From positions 1 through 64,000 of the forward strand of contig NZ_FNPG01000016.1 in assembly GCF_900107245.1 (NCBI RefSeq): a stretch of 64,000 nucleotides of DNA. The letters run 5' to 3'. Below are positions 26,237 to 35,028 of this stretch, piece by piece. The position numbers and the translations under genes were made by a program. Position 1 is the stretch's first letter. Each line of letters opens with the position of its first letter. The notes under the pieces are model-generated. The model was not told the origin of the DNA. It made no database searches and saw only the letters and a program-made list of their open reading frames with translations. The DNA comes from Lachnobacterium bovis DSM 14045 (GTDB lineage: Bacteria; Bacillota; Clostridia; Lachnospirales; Lachnospiraceae).

Positions 26237-28423
26237 ATGAAGATTATCAAACGTAGTGGTGTTGAAGAAGCATTTGACAACAAAAAAATAATTGCAGCAA
26301 TTAGAAAGGCAAATGATTCTGTCATTGACTATGAAAAGATTGATGATGAACAGATTAAGGATATAGCAAAAAATGTAGAGATAGCTTGTGAAAATATGAA
26401 AAGATCTGCGAGTGTTGAAGAAATACAAGATATGGTAGAAAATCAGTTAATGAATCGCAGAGCATTTAATGTCGCTAGAAATTACATTACGTATCGTTAT
26501 AAAAGAGCATTAGTTCGTAAATCAAATTCAACTGATCAACAGATTTTGAGTTTGCTTGAATGCAATAATGAAGAAGTAAAACAAGAGAATTCTAATAAAA
26601 ACCCTACAGTTAACAGTGTTCAGCGTGATTACATGGCTGGTGAAGTAAGTAAAGATATCACAAAGAGATTTTTATTACCAGAAGATATTGTAGAGGCACA
26701 TGAACAAGGAATCATTCATTTCCATGATGCAGATTATTTTGCACAACATATGCACAATTGCTGTTTAGTTAATTTAGAGGATATGCTTCAAAATGGAACA
26801 GCAATCAGTGAGACTATGATAGATAAGCCAAGAAGTTTTTCGACAGCATGTAACATTGCAACTCAGGCAATTGCTCAAATTGCAAGTTCACAGTACGGCG
26901 GACAAAGTATTTCGCTTGCCCATTTAGCACCATTTGTTGAAGTGAGCCGTCAGAAATTCCGTAAACAGGTTCGAGCTGAATTCGAAGCAGCAGGACTTGA
27001 ATTAGATGAAGATAAAATCAAAAAAGTTACAGAGATGAGAGTTAAGGAAGAAATCAACCGTGGTGTTCAGACAATTCAGTATCAGGTTATAACTCTTATG
27101 ACAACTAATGGTCAGGCACCATTCGTAACAGTATTTATGTATCTTAACGAAGTTCCAGAAGGTCAGACAAGAGATGATCTTGCAGCAATTACAGAAGAGA
27201 TGCTTAAACAAAGAATTAAAGGTGTTAAGAATGAAAAGGGTGTTTATATTACACCTGCATTCCCTAAACTTATCTACGTTCTCGAAGAAGATAATATTAG
27301 AGAAGGTTCTAAATATTGGTATTTAACTAAATTGGCAGCAGAATGTACAGCTAAGAGAATGGTACCTGATTATATTTCTGAAAAGAAAATGAAAGAGCTT
27401 AAAGTAAATAAAAACGGTGATGGTGATTGTTATCCATGTATGGGATGTAGAAGTTTCTTAACTCCATACATTGATCCTGAAACTAACAAACCTAAATATT
27501 ATGGACGTTTTAACCAGGGTGTAGTAACTATTAACTTAGTTGATGTTGCTTGCTCTTCAGAAGGTGACGAAGATAAATTCTGGAAAATATTAGACGAAAG
27601 ACTTGATTTATGTTACAGAGCGCTTATGTGTAGACATAAGAGATTATTAGGTACACCTTCAGATGTCGCTCCAATTTTATGGCAGAATGGTGCACTAGCT
27701 AGATTAAAACGTGGAGAAGTTATTGATAAATTATTATATGGTGGATATTCAACGATTTCTTTAGGCTATGCAGGACTTTGCGAATGTACACGTTACATGA
27801 AAGGCGTTTCTCATACAGATGAAGAGAACGGAACACCATTTGCTCTTAAAGTAATGGAAAAATTAAATGCAGCTTGTAAAGAGTGGAGAGAAAAAGAGAA
27901 TATTGACTTTAGTTTATATGGAACACCATTAGAGTCAACAACATACAAATTCTCTAAATGCTTACAAAATAGATTTGGTGTAATTGAAGGCGTTACAGAT
28001 AAGAATTACATTACTAACAGTTATCATGTACATGTTACTGAGAAGATTAATGCATTTGATAAACTTAAATTTGAATCTAAATTCCAGGAGTTATCACCAG
28101 GTGGAGCTGTAAGTTATGTAGAAGTTCCAAACATGCAGAATAATATTGAAGCAGTATTATCAGTAATGCAATTCATTTATGATAACATTATGTATGCAGA
28201 ATTAAACACTAAGAGTGATTATTGTATGGAATGTGGTTATGACGGACAGATTGAAATCATTGAAGAAGAAAGTTCAGGAAAATTGATATGGCAGTGTCCA
28301 AATTGTGGAAACAGAGACCAGAGTAAAATGAGTGTAGCCAGACGTACATGTGGATATATTGGAACACAGTTCTGGAATCAGGGAAGAACACAGGAAATCA
28401 AAGAAAGAGTACTTCACTTATAA
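26237..28423 (+). CDS. nrdD: Anaerobic (class III) ribonucleoside-triphosphate reductase
   Basis: 728 residues; reduces ribonucleoside triphosphates to deoxy forms under anaerobic conditions using a glycyl radical. An N-terminal ATP-cone (residues 1-90, start K-I-I-K-R-S-G) gives allosteric control by ATP/dATP. The body contains the conserved H-D-A-D and the C-M-G-C-R-S region. Near the C-terminus two C-x-x-C pairs (C-M-E-C and C-P-N-C) bind zinc, and R-R-T-C-G-Y carries the radical glycine, about Gly706. The activase nrdG, usually adjacent, is not in this window. Promoter with NrdR boxes and a second promoter lie upstream. Confidence 0.97.
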   Translation: MKIIKRSGVEEAFDNKKIIAAIRKANDSVIDYEKIDDEQIKDIAKNVEIACENMKRSASVEEIQDMVENQLMNRRAFNVARNYITYRYKRALVRKSNSTDQQILSLLECNNEEVKQENSNKNPTVNSVQRDYMAGEVSKDITKRFLLPEDIVEAHEQGIIHFHDADYFAQHMHNCCLVNLEDMLQNGTAISETMIDKPRSFSTACNIATQAIAQIASSQYGGQSISLAHLAPFVEVSRQKFRKQVRAEFEAAGLELDEDKIKKVTEMRVKEEINRGVQTIQYQVITLMTTNGQAPFVTVFMYLNEVPEGQTRDDLAAITEEMLKQRIKGVKNEKGVYITPAFPKLIYVLEEDNIREGSKYWYLTKLAAECTAKRMVPDYISEKKMKELKVNKNGDGDCYPCMGCRSFLTPYIDPETNKPKYYGRFNQGVVTINLVDVACSSEGDEDKFWKILDERLDLCYRALMCRHKRLLGTPSDVAPILWQNGALARLKRGEVIDKLLYGGYSTISLGYAGLCECTRYMKGVSHTDEENGTPFALKVMEKLNAACKEWREKENIDFSLYGTPLESTTYKFSKCLQNRFGVIEGVTDKNYITNSYHVHVTEKINAFDKLKFESKFQELSPGGAVSYVEVPNMQNNIEAVLSVMQFIYDNIMYAELNTKSDYCMECGYDGQIEIIEEESSGKLIWQCPNCGNRDQSKMSVARRTCGYIGTQFWNQGRTQEIKERVLHL

Positions 28424-28492
28424 AATATTTGCAATAAGATATTCGTAATAAGTATCTGTATTTGCATACAATATTTTATGATGTGCATAATT

Positions 28493-28524
28493 CAGGGATT
28501 TATAATAAGAATTATAGATCCCTG
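28493..28524 (+). other. Stem-loop between nrdD and the tcdA-like gene
   Basis: CAGGGAT pairs with ATCCCTG, with an inner TATAAT/ATTATA pairing. There is no T tract, so termination is not assured; it may be a processing site or mRNA stabiliser. Confidence 0.4.
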
Positions 28525-28560
28525 ATGCTATGTAAAAACTAAAGTAGGAGAAAATTATTA

Positions 28561-29280
28561 ATGTCAGAACAATTTATTAGAACTAGAATGATAATAGGTG
28601 ACGAAGCTTTAGAAAAGCTTAATAAAGCTAGAGTAGCTGTTTTTGGAATTGGTGGTGTAGGTGGTTATGTAGTCGAAGCATTGGCAAGAAGTGGTGTTGG
28701 TGCTATAGATTTGATTGATAATGATACTGTAAGTTTAAGTAATATCAATCGACAAATAATCGCTACTCATAAAACGATTGGACGTTATAAGACAGAAGTA
28801 ATGAGAGAGCGTATCCTAGATATTAATCCAGAATGTAAAGTAGAGATTCATAATTGTTTTTATTTGCCCGAAACAAGAGATGAATTTGATTTTACAGAAT
28901 ATGATTATGTTGTTGACGCGGTAGATACTGTTACGGCCAAATTGACATTAATAGAAGAAGCTAGAGGTAAAGGTGTGCCAATTATTAGTAGTATGGGAGC
29001 CGGAAATAAACTAGATCCTACTGCTTTTGAGGTGGCTGATATCAGCAAAACTTCGGTATGTCCTTTAGCAAAAGTCATGAGGCGCGAATTAAAAAAACGT
29101 GGAATAGAAAATCTAAAAGTTGTATATTCAAAAGAAAAAGCGATATCACCACTATCAACTTATTTAGAGAATTCTTCAGAGAAAACAACTAAAAGAGCTA
29201 CACCTGGTTCAATAGCGTTTATTCCTTCGGTTGTTGGACTAATAATTGCTTCTGAAGTTGTAAAAGATTTGATAAAATAA
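28561..29280 (+). CDS. tcdA: tRNA threonylcarbamoyladenosine dehydratase-like E1 protein
   Basis: 239 residues of the ThiF/HesA/MoeB superfamily. The Rossmann nucleotide-binding loop G-I-G-G-V-G-G lies at about 30-36 and is followed by the E1-like D-N-D-x-V-x-x-S-N-I-N-R-Q block, where ATP activates a carboxylate. The compact length, lack of a rhodanese domain and the C-P-L-A-K-V-M-R-R-E-L-K-K block fit the YgdL/TcdA group, which cyclises t6A at position 37 of tRNA. AGGAG precedes the ATG. Another E1-like use cannot be excluded. Confidence 0.85.
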   Translation: MSEQFIRTRMIIGDEALEKLNKARVAVFGIGGVGGYVVEALARSGVGAIDLIDNDTVSLSNINRQIIATHKTIGRYKTEVMRERILDINPECKVEIHNCFYLPETRDEFDFTEYDYVVDAVDTVTAKLTLIEEARGKGVPIISSMGAGNKLDPTAFEVADISKTSVCPLAKVMRRELKKRGIENLKVVYSKEKAISPLSTYLENSSEKTTKRATPGSIAFIPSVVGLIIASEVVKDLIK

Positions 29281-29356
29281 TATATAAATCTAATTTGCCA
29301 AAATAAATAAATAATATTATAATGTAGAAGAATAAACATAAATAGGAGAAATGAAT

Positions 29357-29587
29357 ATGAAAGAGAAAAAATACGGCTCAAGAAGGTGGATAGTCAGCAT
29401 AGTTGCTATGTTTGTTACACTAGGGATTTGGTATTTCGGAATGTATGTTTGTGATATTAAAAGTATCCTAACTGATACATTGTTTGTGATATTAACATTA
29501 GTTGCATTAATTGTAATGCTTTTAGATATTGTTTTGGCATTAGTTTTTTTACAGTCAGATAAGAAGAAAACTAAAAAAAATAAATAG
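29357..29587 (+). CDS. Small two-helix membrane protein, unknown function
   Basis: 76 residues with two hydrophobic helices (about 12-32 and 38-63), a basic N-terminus and a lysine-rich C-terminal tail. The ATG at 29357 is favoured: AGGAG at 29344-29348 is eight bases away; an ATG at 29351 is in frame but too close. No family recognised. It is followed by a strong convergent terminator. Confidence 0.6.
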   Translation: MKEKKYGSRRWIVSIVAMFVTLGIWYFGMYVCDIKSILTDTLFVILTLVALIVMLLDIVLALVFLQSDKKKTKKNK

Positions 29588-29604
29588 AGGCCATATGATT
29601 TTAA

Positions 29605-29657
29605 CAAAAAAGGGCAAACACTTATGTTAAGGTAGATAGATAAGTGCTTGTCCTTTT
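29605..29657. terminator. Bidirectional intrinsic terminator
   Basis: AGGGCAAACACTTA pairs with TAAGTGCTTGTCCT, with an A tract before and a T tract after, so it can stop transcription from both sides. It lies between convergent small membrane protein genes. Confidence 0.8.
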
Positions 29658-29697
29658 TTAAAAGACAATATAAAAAAATTTTAAAAAATTAAAAATA

Positions 29698-29949
29698 TTA
29701 ATTAGTTGAATCATCAACTGAAAGTGTACTTAAATAATTATCAACGCTTTCTGAATTAACAGTAAATGATTTTGCGGGTCTAGAGTCAATATAATTTTTG
29801 ATACTAACTCTGGCAATTAAAGCGATGAGTGCGATTCCGATGATAGTTGTACATACTAAAAAAAGCTTTTTACGCAATTTATTACGAGCAACTACTTTAG
29901 CACGATTTCTTTTTTCTTTTTTATGTAAATCAACTTTAGCTTGACTCAT
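29698..29949 (-). CDS. Small single-pass membrane protein, unknown function
   Basis: 83 residues: a very basic N-terminal region of about 28 residues, one transmembrane helix (about 30-48), then a short acidic, serine-rich external tail. The ATG at 29949 is preceded by AAGGAG; upstream in-frame codons lack a ribosome binding site. No family recognised. Confidence 0.6.
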   Translation of the reverse strand: MSQAKVDLHKKEKRNRAKVVARNKLRKKLFLVCTTIIGIALIALIARVSIKNYIDSRPAKSFTVNSESVDNYLSTLSVDDSTN

Positions 29950-30090
29950 ATGATTCTCCTTTTTACAAAATATACGTTCTATTTTAATATTACCTTTTTT
30001 GTAGGGAAAAAGCAACATCATTTACGGCGAAAAAAACATTTACAATAAAAATACTTATGGTAAAAACAAAAAACTATTTCAAGGACCAAC

Positions 30091-30119
30091 TTGAATAATA
30101 TATTAATATAAAGTAAAAT
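30091..30119 (+). promoter_or_regulatory. Promoter candidate of thyA-folA
   Basis: TTGAAT (30091-30096), 17-base spacer, TAAAAT (30114-30119), about 30 bases before thyA's start. Confidence 0.5.
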
Positions 30120-30152
30120 TACATTTAGTAAATAAAGAAGATGGAGGATTCT

Positions 30153-31001
30153 ATGAGCTTAGCAGATCAAACTTTTGTTGCAATGTGCAAAGATATTTTA
30201 GAAAATGGAGTTAGTACTGAAGGTGAAAAAGTAAGACCACATTGGCCAGATGGAACTAGTGCATATACTATTAAAAAATTTGGCGTAGTAAGTCGTTACG
30301 ATTTATCAAAAGAGTTTCCAGCTATTACATTAAGAAAAACAGCCATTAAAACATGTACAGAAGAAATGTTATGGATTTGGCAGAGAAAATCTAACAACAT
30401 TCATGATTTAAAGAGTACTGTATGGGATGAATGGGCTGATGAAAACGGTTCAATTGGTAAGGCATATGGATATCAACTTGGTGTTAAACACCAATATAAA
30501 GAAGGCATGATGGATCAGGTAGATAGAGTTATCTATGATTTGAAAAATAATCCATTTAGTAGAAGAATTCTAACTAACATTTATGTACATCAAGATCTAC
30601 ATGAAATGAATCTTTATCCTTGTGCATATAGTATGACGTTCAACGTTACTCAGAAAAAAGGTGACGATAAGTTGACATTAAATGCAATTTTGAATCAAAG
30701 ATCACAGGATATTTTGACAGCAAATAATTGGAATGTTTGTCAATATGCAGTACTTGTTCATATGTTAGCACAAGTGTGTGACATGAGAGTAGGAGAGCTA
30801 GTTCATGTTATTGCTGATGCACATATATATGATAGACACATTCCATTAGTTAAAGAATTAATTGAGCGTCCACAATATCCAGCACCAAAATTCTGGCTTA
30901 ATCCAGAAATAAAGGATTTTTATCAGTTTACAAGAGATGATGTGAAATTAATTGATTATGAAACTGGTCCGCAGATTAAAGATATTCCAGTTGCTATATA
31001 A
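30153..31001 (+). CDS. thyA: Thymidylate synthase, divergent ThyA type
   Basis: 282 residues; methylates dUMP to dTMP with methylenetetrahydrofolate. The catalytic cysteine is Cys157 in L-Y-P-C-A-Y, where most ThyA proteins have P-C-H. The phosphate-binding Q-R-S-Q-D is present, and the asparagine that selects dUMP (W-N-V) is kept, followed by Y-A-V-L-V-H-M-L-A-Q and the D-A-H-I-Y block. The loop between R-S-x-D and that asparagine reads I-L-T-A-N-N-W rather than G-L-P-F. The ATG at 30153 has GGAGG five bases upstream; 30141 is too early. folA follows, the usual partner that regenerates the folate. Confidence 0.88.
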   Translation: MSLADQTFVAMCKDILENGVSTEGEKVRPHWPDGTSAYTIKKFGVVSRYDLSKEFPAITLRKTAIKTCTEEMLWIWQRKSNNIHDLKSTVWDEWADENGSIGKAYGYQLGVKHQYKEGMMDQVDRVIYDLKNNPFSRRILTNIYVHQDLHEMNLYPCAYSMTFNVTQKKGDDKLTLNAILNQRSQDILTANNWNVCQYAVLVHMLAQVCDMRVGELVHVIADAHIYDRHIPLVKELIERPQYPAPKFWLNPEIKDFYQFTRDDVKLIDYETGPQIKDIPVAI

Positions 31002-31138
31002 AAAAGGGCACTTACAGTTGTAATAGCAAATACAAATGTAATGGCACTTGTGGTTGTGCTGATAGCTAGGCAAAAAATTTTTGTAAGCTTTGAGTAATAT
31101 GAGAGAGAAAGATATAGACATTATATGGAGGTAAAAAA

Positions 31139-31627
31139 ATGAATTTAATAGTTGCAGTTGATAAAAATTGGGGAATTGGAAAAAACAATGATTTATTAGT
31201 AAGAATACCAGCAGATCAGAAATTCTTTAGAGAAACAACAATAGGAAAAGTTGTTGTTATGGGGAGAAAAACATTAGAGAGTTTCCCTGGTCAAGTACCT
31301 CTAAAAGGAAGAACTAATATTGTTTTAACTCATGATGAAAACTATGATGGTCATGGCGCTATCGTGGTCAACTCAATGGATGAATTAAAAGAAGAATTAA
31401 AAAAATACGATGATGAAGATATTTTTGTTATCGGTGGTGAAAAAATATATAAACAGATGCTCGACATGTGTAAAATCGCTCATGTTACAAAAATTGATTA
31501 TGCATATGACGCTGATGCGTATTTCCCTAATTTAGATGAATTAGATGAGTGGGAGTTAGTGGCAGATAGCGAAGAGCAAACATATTTTAATGTAATTTAT
31601 CATTTTAATATGTATAAAAGAAAATAA
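31139..31627 (+). CDS. folA: Dihydrofolate reductase
   Basis: 162 residues. Opens with L-I-V-A-V-D-K-N-W-G-I-G, the standard DHFR start, with an aspartate at the substrate-binding position (P-A-D-Q-K-F-F) and NADPH-binding blocks V-V-M-G-R-K-T-L-E-S-F-P and V-I-G-G-E-K-I-Y. It restores tetrahydrofolate after thymidylate synthesis by the upstream thyA. GGAGG at 31127 serves the ATG. The 137-base gap to thyA contains no gene. Confidence 0.95.
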   Translation: MNLIVAVDKNWGIGKNNDLLVRIPADQKFFRETTIGKVVVMGRKTLESFPGQVPLKGRTNIVLTHDENYDGHGAIVVNSMDELKEELKKYDDEDIFVIGGEKIYKQMLDMCKIAHVTKIDYAYDADAYFPNLDELDEWELVADSEEQTYFNVIYHFNMYKRK

Positions 31628-31706
31628 TTTTATAATCAATATTTAAGATTATTAAAAAGGATATTTTTAAAAATTATTTAATTATTTAAAAGAGGATATA
31701 AAAAAT

Positions 31707-31769
31707 TTTTACCAAGGGAAGAAGTTATAATAGAAGGATAAAATCATCTATTTTTTCCCTTCGGTAAAA
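31707..31769 (+). other. Long hairpin between folA and ilvB
   Basis: TTTTACCAAGGGAA (31707-31720) pairs with TTCCCTTCGGTAAAA (31755-31769), 14 of 15 positions. The 34-base loop contains a TATAAT. There is no T tract after it. It may end folA transcription or regulate ilvB; the rest of the 282-base gap is AT-rich without clear hexamers. I do not see a T-box sequence here. Confidence 0.45.
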
Positions 31770-31909
31770 TTAAATAATTCTTCATTGTAAATATAGATAA
31801 AATTATAAAAATGTACGAAATATAATTATAATAAATAAAAGTGGAGTTAAGGGTTAAAACATAATTATAGAATAATTATAAAAAGTGTTATGAGAAAGAA
31901 GGGAAAAAA

Positions 31910-33631
31910 ATGGATATCGCAGGCAGAAAATTATTTGTCAAAGCATTAAATGAGGAGAAAGTGGATACAGTTTTCGGTTATCCAGGTGGCATGGTCACGG
32001 ATTTATTTGATGAATTATATAAACAAGATAAAATAAAAGTAGTTCTACCACGTCATGAACAAGGTTTAATTTTTGAAGCAGAAGGCTATGCTAAGGCAAG
32101 TGGCAAAACTGGAGTAGTATTAGTAACTAGTGGACCAGGTGCTACAAATATAGTTACAGGTTTAGCAGATGCTTATTATGATAATGTTCCGCTAGTATGT
32201 TTTACTGGTCAGGTATCATGCAATCTTATTGGTAATGATGCTTTTCAGGAAGTTGATATAGTGGGCATGGCAAGAAGCGTAACTAAGTATAGTATAACTG
32301 TAAAGGACAGACAATCTTTAGGTAGAATAATTAAAATGGCATTTCATATTGCAAGAACAGGCAAGCCAGGTCCAGTTCTAATTGATATTCCCAAAGATAT
32401 ACAAAATAAATCAGGTAATCCAGAATATCCGGAAAAAGTTGATATTCGAGGATATAAACCAAATAATTCAGTTCACGTTGGCCAGTTAAAAAAGGCGTAT
32501 AAGTTATTGAAAAATGCAAAAAAACCACTAATTTTAGCAGGTGGCGGGGTAATATTATCAGGTGCTCAAAATGAATTTAAAAGTTTTGTTGAAAAAATGA
32601 ATATTCCAGTTGCAACTACAATTATGGCAAAAGGTGTATTGCCAACAGGTCATCCTCTATATATAGGAAACGGAGGATTGCATGGAAAGTATGCTGTAAA
32701 TTTAGCTATAAGTGAATGTGATGTTCTTTTTTCAATAGGAACACGTTTTAATGATAGAATAACAGGTGATTTAAGTGAATTTGCGCCTAAAGCTAAGATT
32801 GTTCATGTAGATATAGATACTGCTTCTATCTCAAGAAACGTTGTTGTGGATGTTCCTATAGTATCCGATGCTAAACGTGCACTTGTTAAGCTAAACGAGT
32901 GGGCTGAAAAAATGGATACTGAGCAGTGGAAAAAAGAAATATTTGAGTGGGAAAAAGAATATCCTCTTGAAATGAAACGAGACAAGGGAATGACTCCTCA
33001 AATTATAATGGAACATATTAATGCTAATTTTGAGGATGCAATTTATGTAACAGACGTAGGTCAGCATCAAATGTGGGCAACACAATATCTGGATATGGAT
33101 TATAAGAATAAACTGATAACTTCGGGAGGCCTTGGAACTATGGGATTTGGGCTACCAGCAGCGATTGGAGCTAAGATTGCGGCACCTAGGAGAGAAGTAG
33201 TTTGTATTACGGGTGACGGTGGATTTCAAATGAATATTCAGGAACTTGCAACAGCAGTAGTTCAGCAATCCCCTGTTATTATTTGTCTTTTCAATAATCA
33301 ATATCTTGGAATGGTTAGACAAATGCAGCAGTTATTCTATGGAAAACGTTATGCAGCAACTTGTTTGAGAAGACGTGTAACTTGTCCAAAAAATTGTAAG
33401 GGCCCAAATGAAAAATGTCCACCATATACACCTGATTTTGTAAGGTTGGCAGAAAGTTACGGAATTAAAGGTATTCGTGTAGAAAATGAGAGCGAAATAG
33501 ATGCAGCTTTTGAAGAAGCAAAAAGTAATAAAAAAATGCCAACAATTATAGAGTTTATTATTGCATCGGATGAATTGGTTTTACCAATGGTTAAGCCAGG
33601 AAAACCAGTCAATGATATGATTATAAATTAG
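31910..33631 (+). CDS. ilvB: Acetolactate synthase, large (catalytic) subunit
   Basis: 573 residues; condenses two pyruvates, or pyruvate with 2-ketobutyrate, in branched-chain amino acid synthesis, using thiamine diphosphate. The catalytic glutamate lies in the N-terminal R-H-E-Q-G block; the ThDP motif G-D-G-G-F-Q-M-N ... N-N-Q-Y-L-G is in the C-terminal domain. Uncommon is a short cysteine-rich insertion after the Q-Q-L-F-Y-G-K-R loop, with Cys485, Cys492, Cys496 and Cys503, just where the substrate-channel loop lies. ilvN follows at 53 bases. Confidence 0.95.
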   Translation: MDIAGRKLFVKALNEEKVDTVFGYPGGMVTDLFDELYKQDKIKVVLPRHEQGLIFEAEGYAKASGKTGVVLVTSGPGATNIVTGLADAYYDNVPLVCFTGQVSCNLIGNDAFQEVDIVGMARSVTKYSITVKDRQSLGRIIKMAFHIARTGKPGPVLIDIPKDIQNKSGNPEYPEKVDIRGYKPNNSVHVGQLKKAYKLLKNAKKPLILAGGGVILSGAQNEFKSFVEKMNIPVATTIMAKGVLPTGHPLYIGNGGLHGKYAVNLAISECDVLFSIGTRFNDRITGDLSEFAPKAKIVHVDIDTASISRNVVVDVPIVSDAKRALVKLNEWAEKMDTEQWKKEIFEWEKEYPLEMKRDKGMTPQIIMEHINANFEDAIYVTDVGQHQMWATQYLDMDYKNKLITSGGLGTMGFGLPAAIGAKIAAPRREVVCITGDGGFQMNIQELATAVVQQSPVIICLFNNQYLGMVRQMQQLFYGKRYAATCLRRRVTCPKNCKGPNEKCPPYTPDFVRLAESYGIKGIRVENESEIDAAFEEAKSNKKMPTIIEFIIASDELVLPMVKPGKPVNDMIIN

Positions 33632-33684
33632 ACCAGATATGTTGACAAAAAGCTAAAGTAAGAACGAAGATAGGAGTGGGGGAA

Positions 33685-34206
33685 ATGAACAAAATTATAG
33701 ATAGAACCCTAAAAGATAGATGGATATCATTACATGTTGAAAACCAGGTTGGTGTATTAGCCAAGGTTTCAGGTTTATTTTCAGGAAAAGCATACAACTT
33801 GCAATCGCTTACAGTAGGAACAACAGAAGATGAAACTGTATCGAGAATGACAATTTGCGTAAAAAGTGATGATGTGACGTTTGAGCAGATAAAAAAACAA
33901 TTGAATAGAATGGTTGAAGTTATAAAAGTTGTAGATTTGACAGATTTAGCAATTCATATGAAAGAAGTGATGTTTGTTAAAGTCTTTGAACTAAATTCAA
34001 TTGATAAACAAGAAGCTTTTAATATTGCAAGAGTTTTTTCGGCGGATGTTGTAGATATTGGAAAAGATAGTGTAATGATAGAATGCAAGCTAACAACTCA
34101 TAAAAATAACGAATTGATTGCGCTTTTAAAGAAAAAATTTCACAGAATTGAAGTTGTTAGAGGCGGGGCTGTTGCAATAGAATCAATAAGTACAGCATGT
34201 AAATAA
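33685..34206 (+). CDS. ilvN: Acetolactate synthase, small (regulatory) subunit
   Basis: 173 residues. An N-terminal ACT domain (L-H-V-E-N-Q-V-G-V-L-A-K-V-S-G-L-F-S) binds valine and confers feedback control; a C-terminal ALS-small domain follows. The start is the ATG at 33685: AGGAG at 33672-33676 is eight bases away, whereas the GTG at 33676 overlaps it. Some clostridial operons call this gene ilvH. Encoded behind ilvB as an operon. Confidence 0.93.
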   Translation: MNKIIDRTLKDRWISLHVENQVGVLAKVSGLFSGKAYNLQSLTVGTTEDETVSRMTICVKSDDVTFEQIKKQLNRMVEVIKVVDLTDLAIHMKEVMFVKVFELNSIDKQEAFNIARVFSADVVDIGKDSVMIECKLTTHKNNELIALLKKKFHRIEVVRGGAVAIESISTACK

Positions 34207-34272
34207 TATGCTACAGTCACAAGTAATGACAGTGTGAAAAATAAGTACAACAAAAAAATAGGCGGACAACTT

Positions 34273-34307
34273 GGATGCGTTTTGTGTGATATGTATAGAA
34301 CGCATCC
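34273..34307 (+). terminator. Hairpin after ilvN, weak T tract
   Basis: GGATGCGTT (34273-34281) pairs with AACGCATCC (34299-34307). The following bases are GTTTGTG, not a proper T tract, so it may be a weak terminator or mRNA-end stabiliser. Confidence 0.45.
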
Positions 34308-34369
34308 GTTTGTGTACGCCATGATTTATAGTCAAGAGGATAATCCTACCTTGCTATGTTTTAAATCTT

Positions 34370-34879
34370 TTATCTAGCCATTGTTTCTAGAATTTCTCCA
34401 ATATACATTGTGTGCATATCGTTGTCAGAATAGAATTTCTTTTTTAATCCCTTATCGCATAATTGTTCCTCAGTAATTGGAACAGCTGCCATTTTTTTAC
34501 AGATTAAAACTAAATTAGCTTCATCTGGGAATGGGATTCCGTGTTTTGAAGAAAGTGTTAAATTAGCTTCATCAAATTTATTAACATCCCTACCTGAATG
34601 AGAGCCACAATAGTTAAGAGCATCTCTATAACTTTCATCGAAAAAGGCAATTGAAAAAACATCGCCGTTGTCTATAAATTCTTTAGTATAACGTGAATCT
34701 CTGATGAAAATGAATGCGGCATTTTTACCCCACATTACTCCAAGACCGCCCCAACTTACAGTCATACAGTTAGCTTCGTGTTTGCTACCTGCTGTAACAA
34801 GAGCCCATTCCTTACCAATTTTATTGAAAGGATTTAAATCATCTATCTCGTTAATTGAAAAAGGTTGAAAAGTATGCAT
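34370..34879 (-). CDS. Flavin reductase-like FMN-binding protein
   Basis: 169 residues, with the split-barrel FMN-binding fold of the flavin reductase/flavoredoxin group: A-L-V-T-A-G near residue 30, N-C-M-T-V-S-W-G-G at 37-45 (phosphate/isoalloxazine loop), and F-I-F-I-R-D-S-R-Y-T-K. Reduces or carries flavin, partner unknown. Single gene on the - strand between ilvN and the MATE gene; a GAGG lies upstream of the ATG. Confidence 0.82.
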   Translation of the reverse strand: MHTFQPFSINEIDDLNPFNKIGKEWALVTAGSKHEANCMTVSWGGLGVMWGKNAAFIFIRDSRYTKEFIDNGDVFSIAFFDESYRDALNYCGSHSGRDVNKFDEANLTLSSKHGIPFPDEANLVLICKKMAAVPITEEQLCDKGLKKKFYSDNDMHTMYIGEILETMAR

Positions 34880-34981
34880 AAATATTCCCTCACTTATTGT
34901 TTTTATTAAATCTTAACATATATCGGCAAAATAATAAAGCACGTGAGAAATACTAAGTAGTTTTTATAAAAATAATTTTTG

Positions 34982-34990
34982 TGTTATAAT
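34982..34990 (+). promoter_or_regulatory. Extended -10 promoter candidate for the MATE gene
   Basis: TGTTATAAT (34982-34990): TATAAT with an upstream TG, about 40 bases before the start codon. The -35 region is poor. Confidence 0.5.
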
Positions 34991-35028
34991 ATGTCTACTG
35001 TATTGAAGAAATAAGAGAGGTTATTAAC

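Noticed and set aside
31628-31909. T-box leader for ilvB
   Set aside because: No AGGTGGTACCGCG-like sequence and no following terminator; only one long hairpin is seen.
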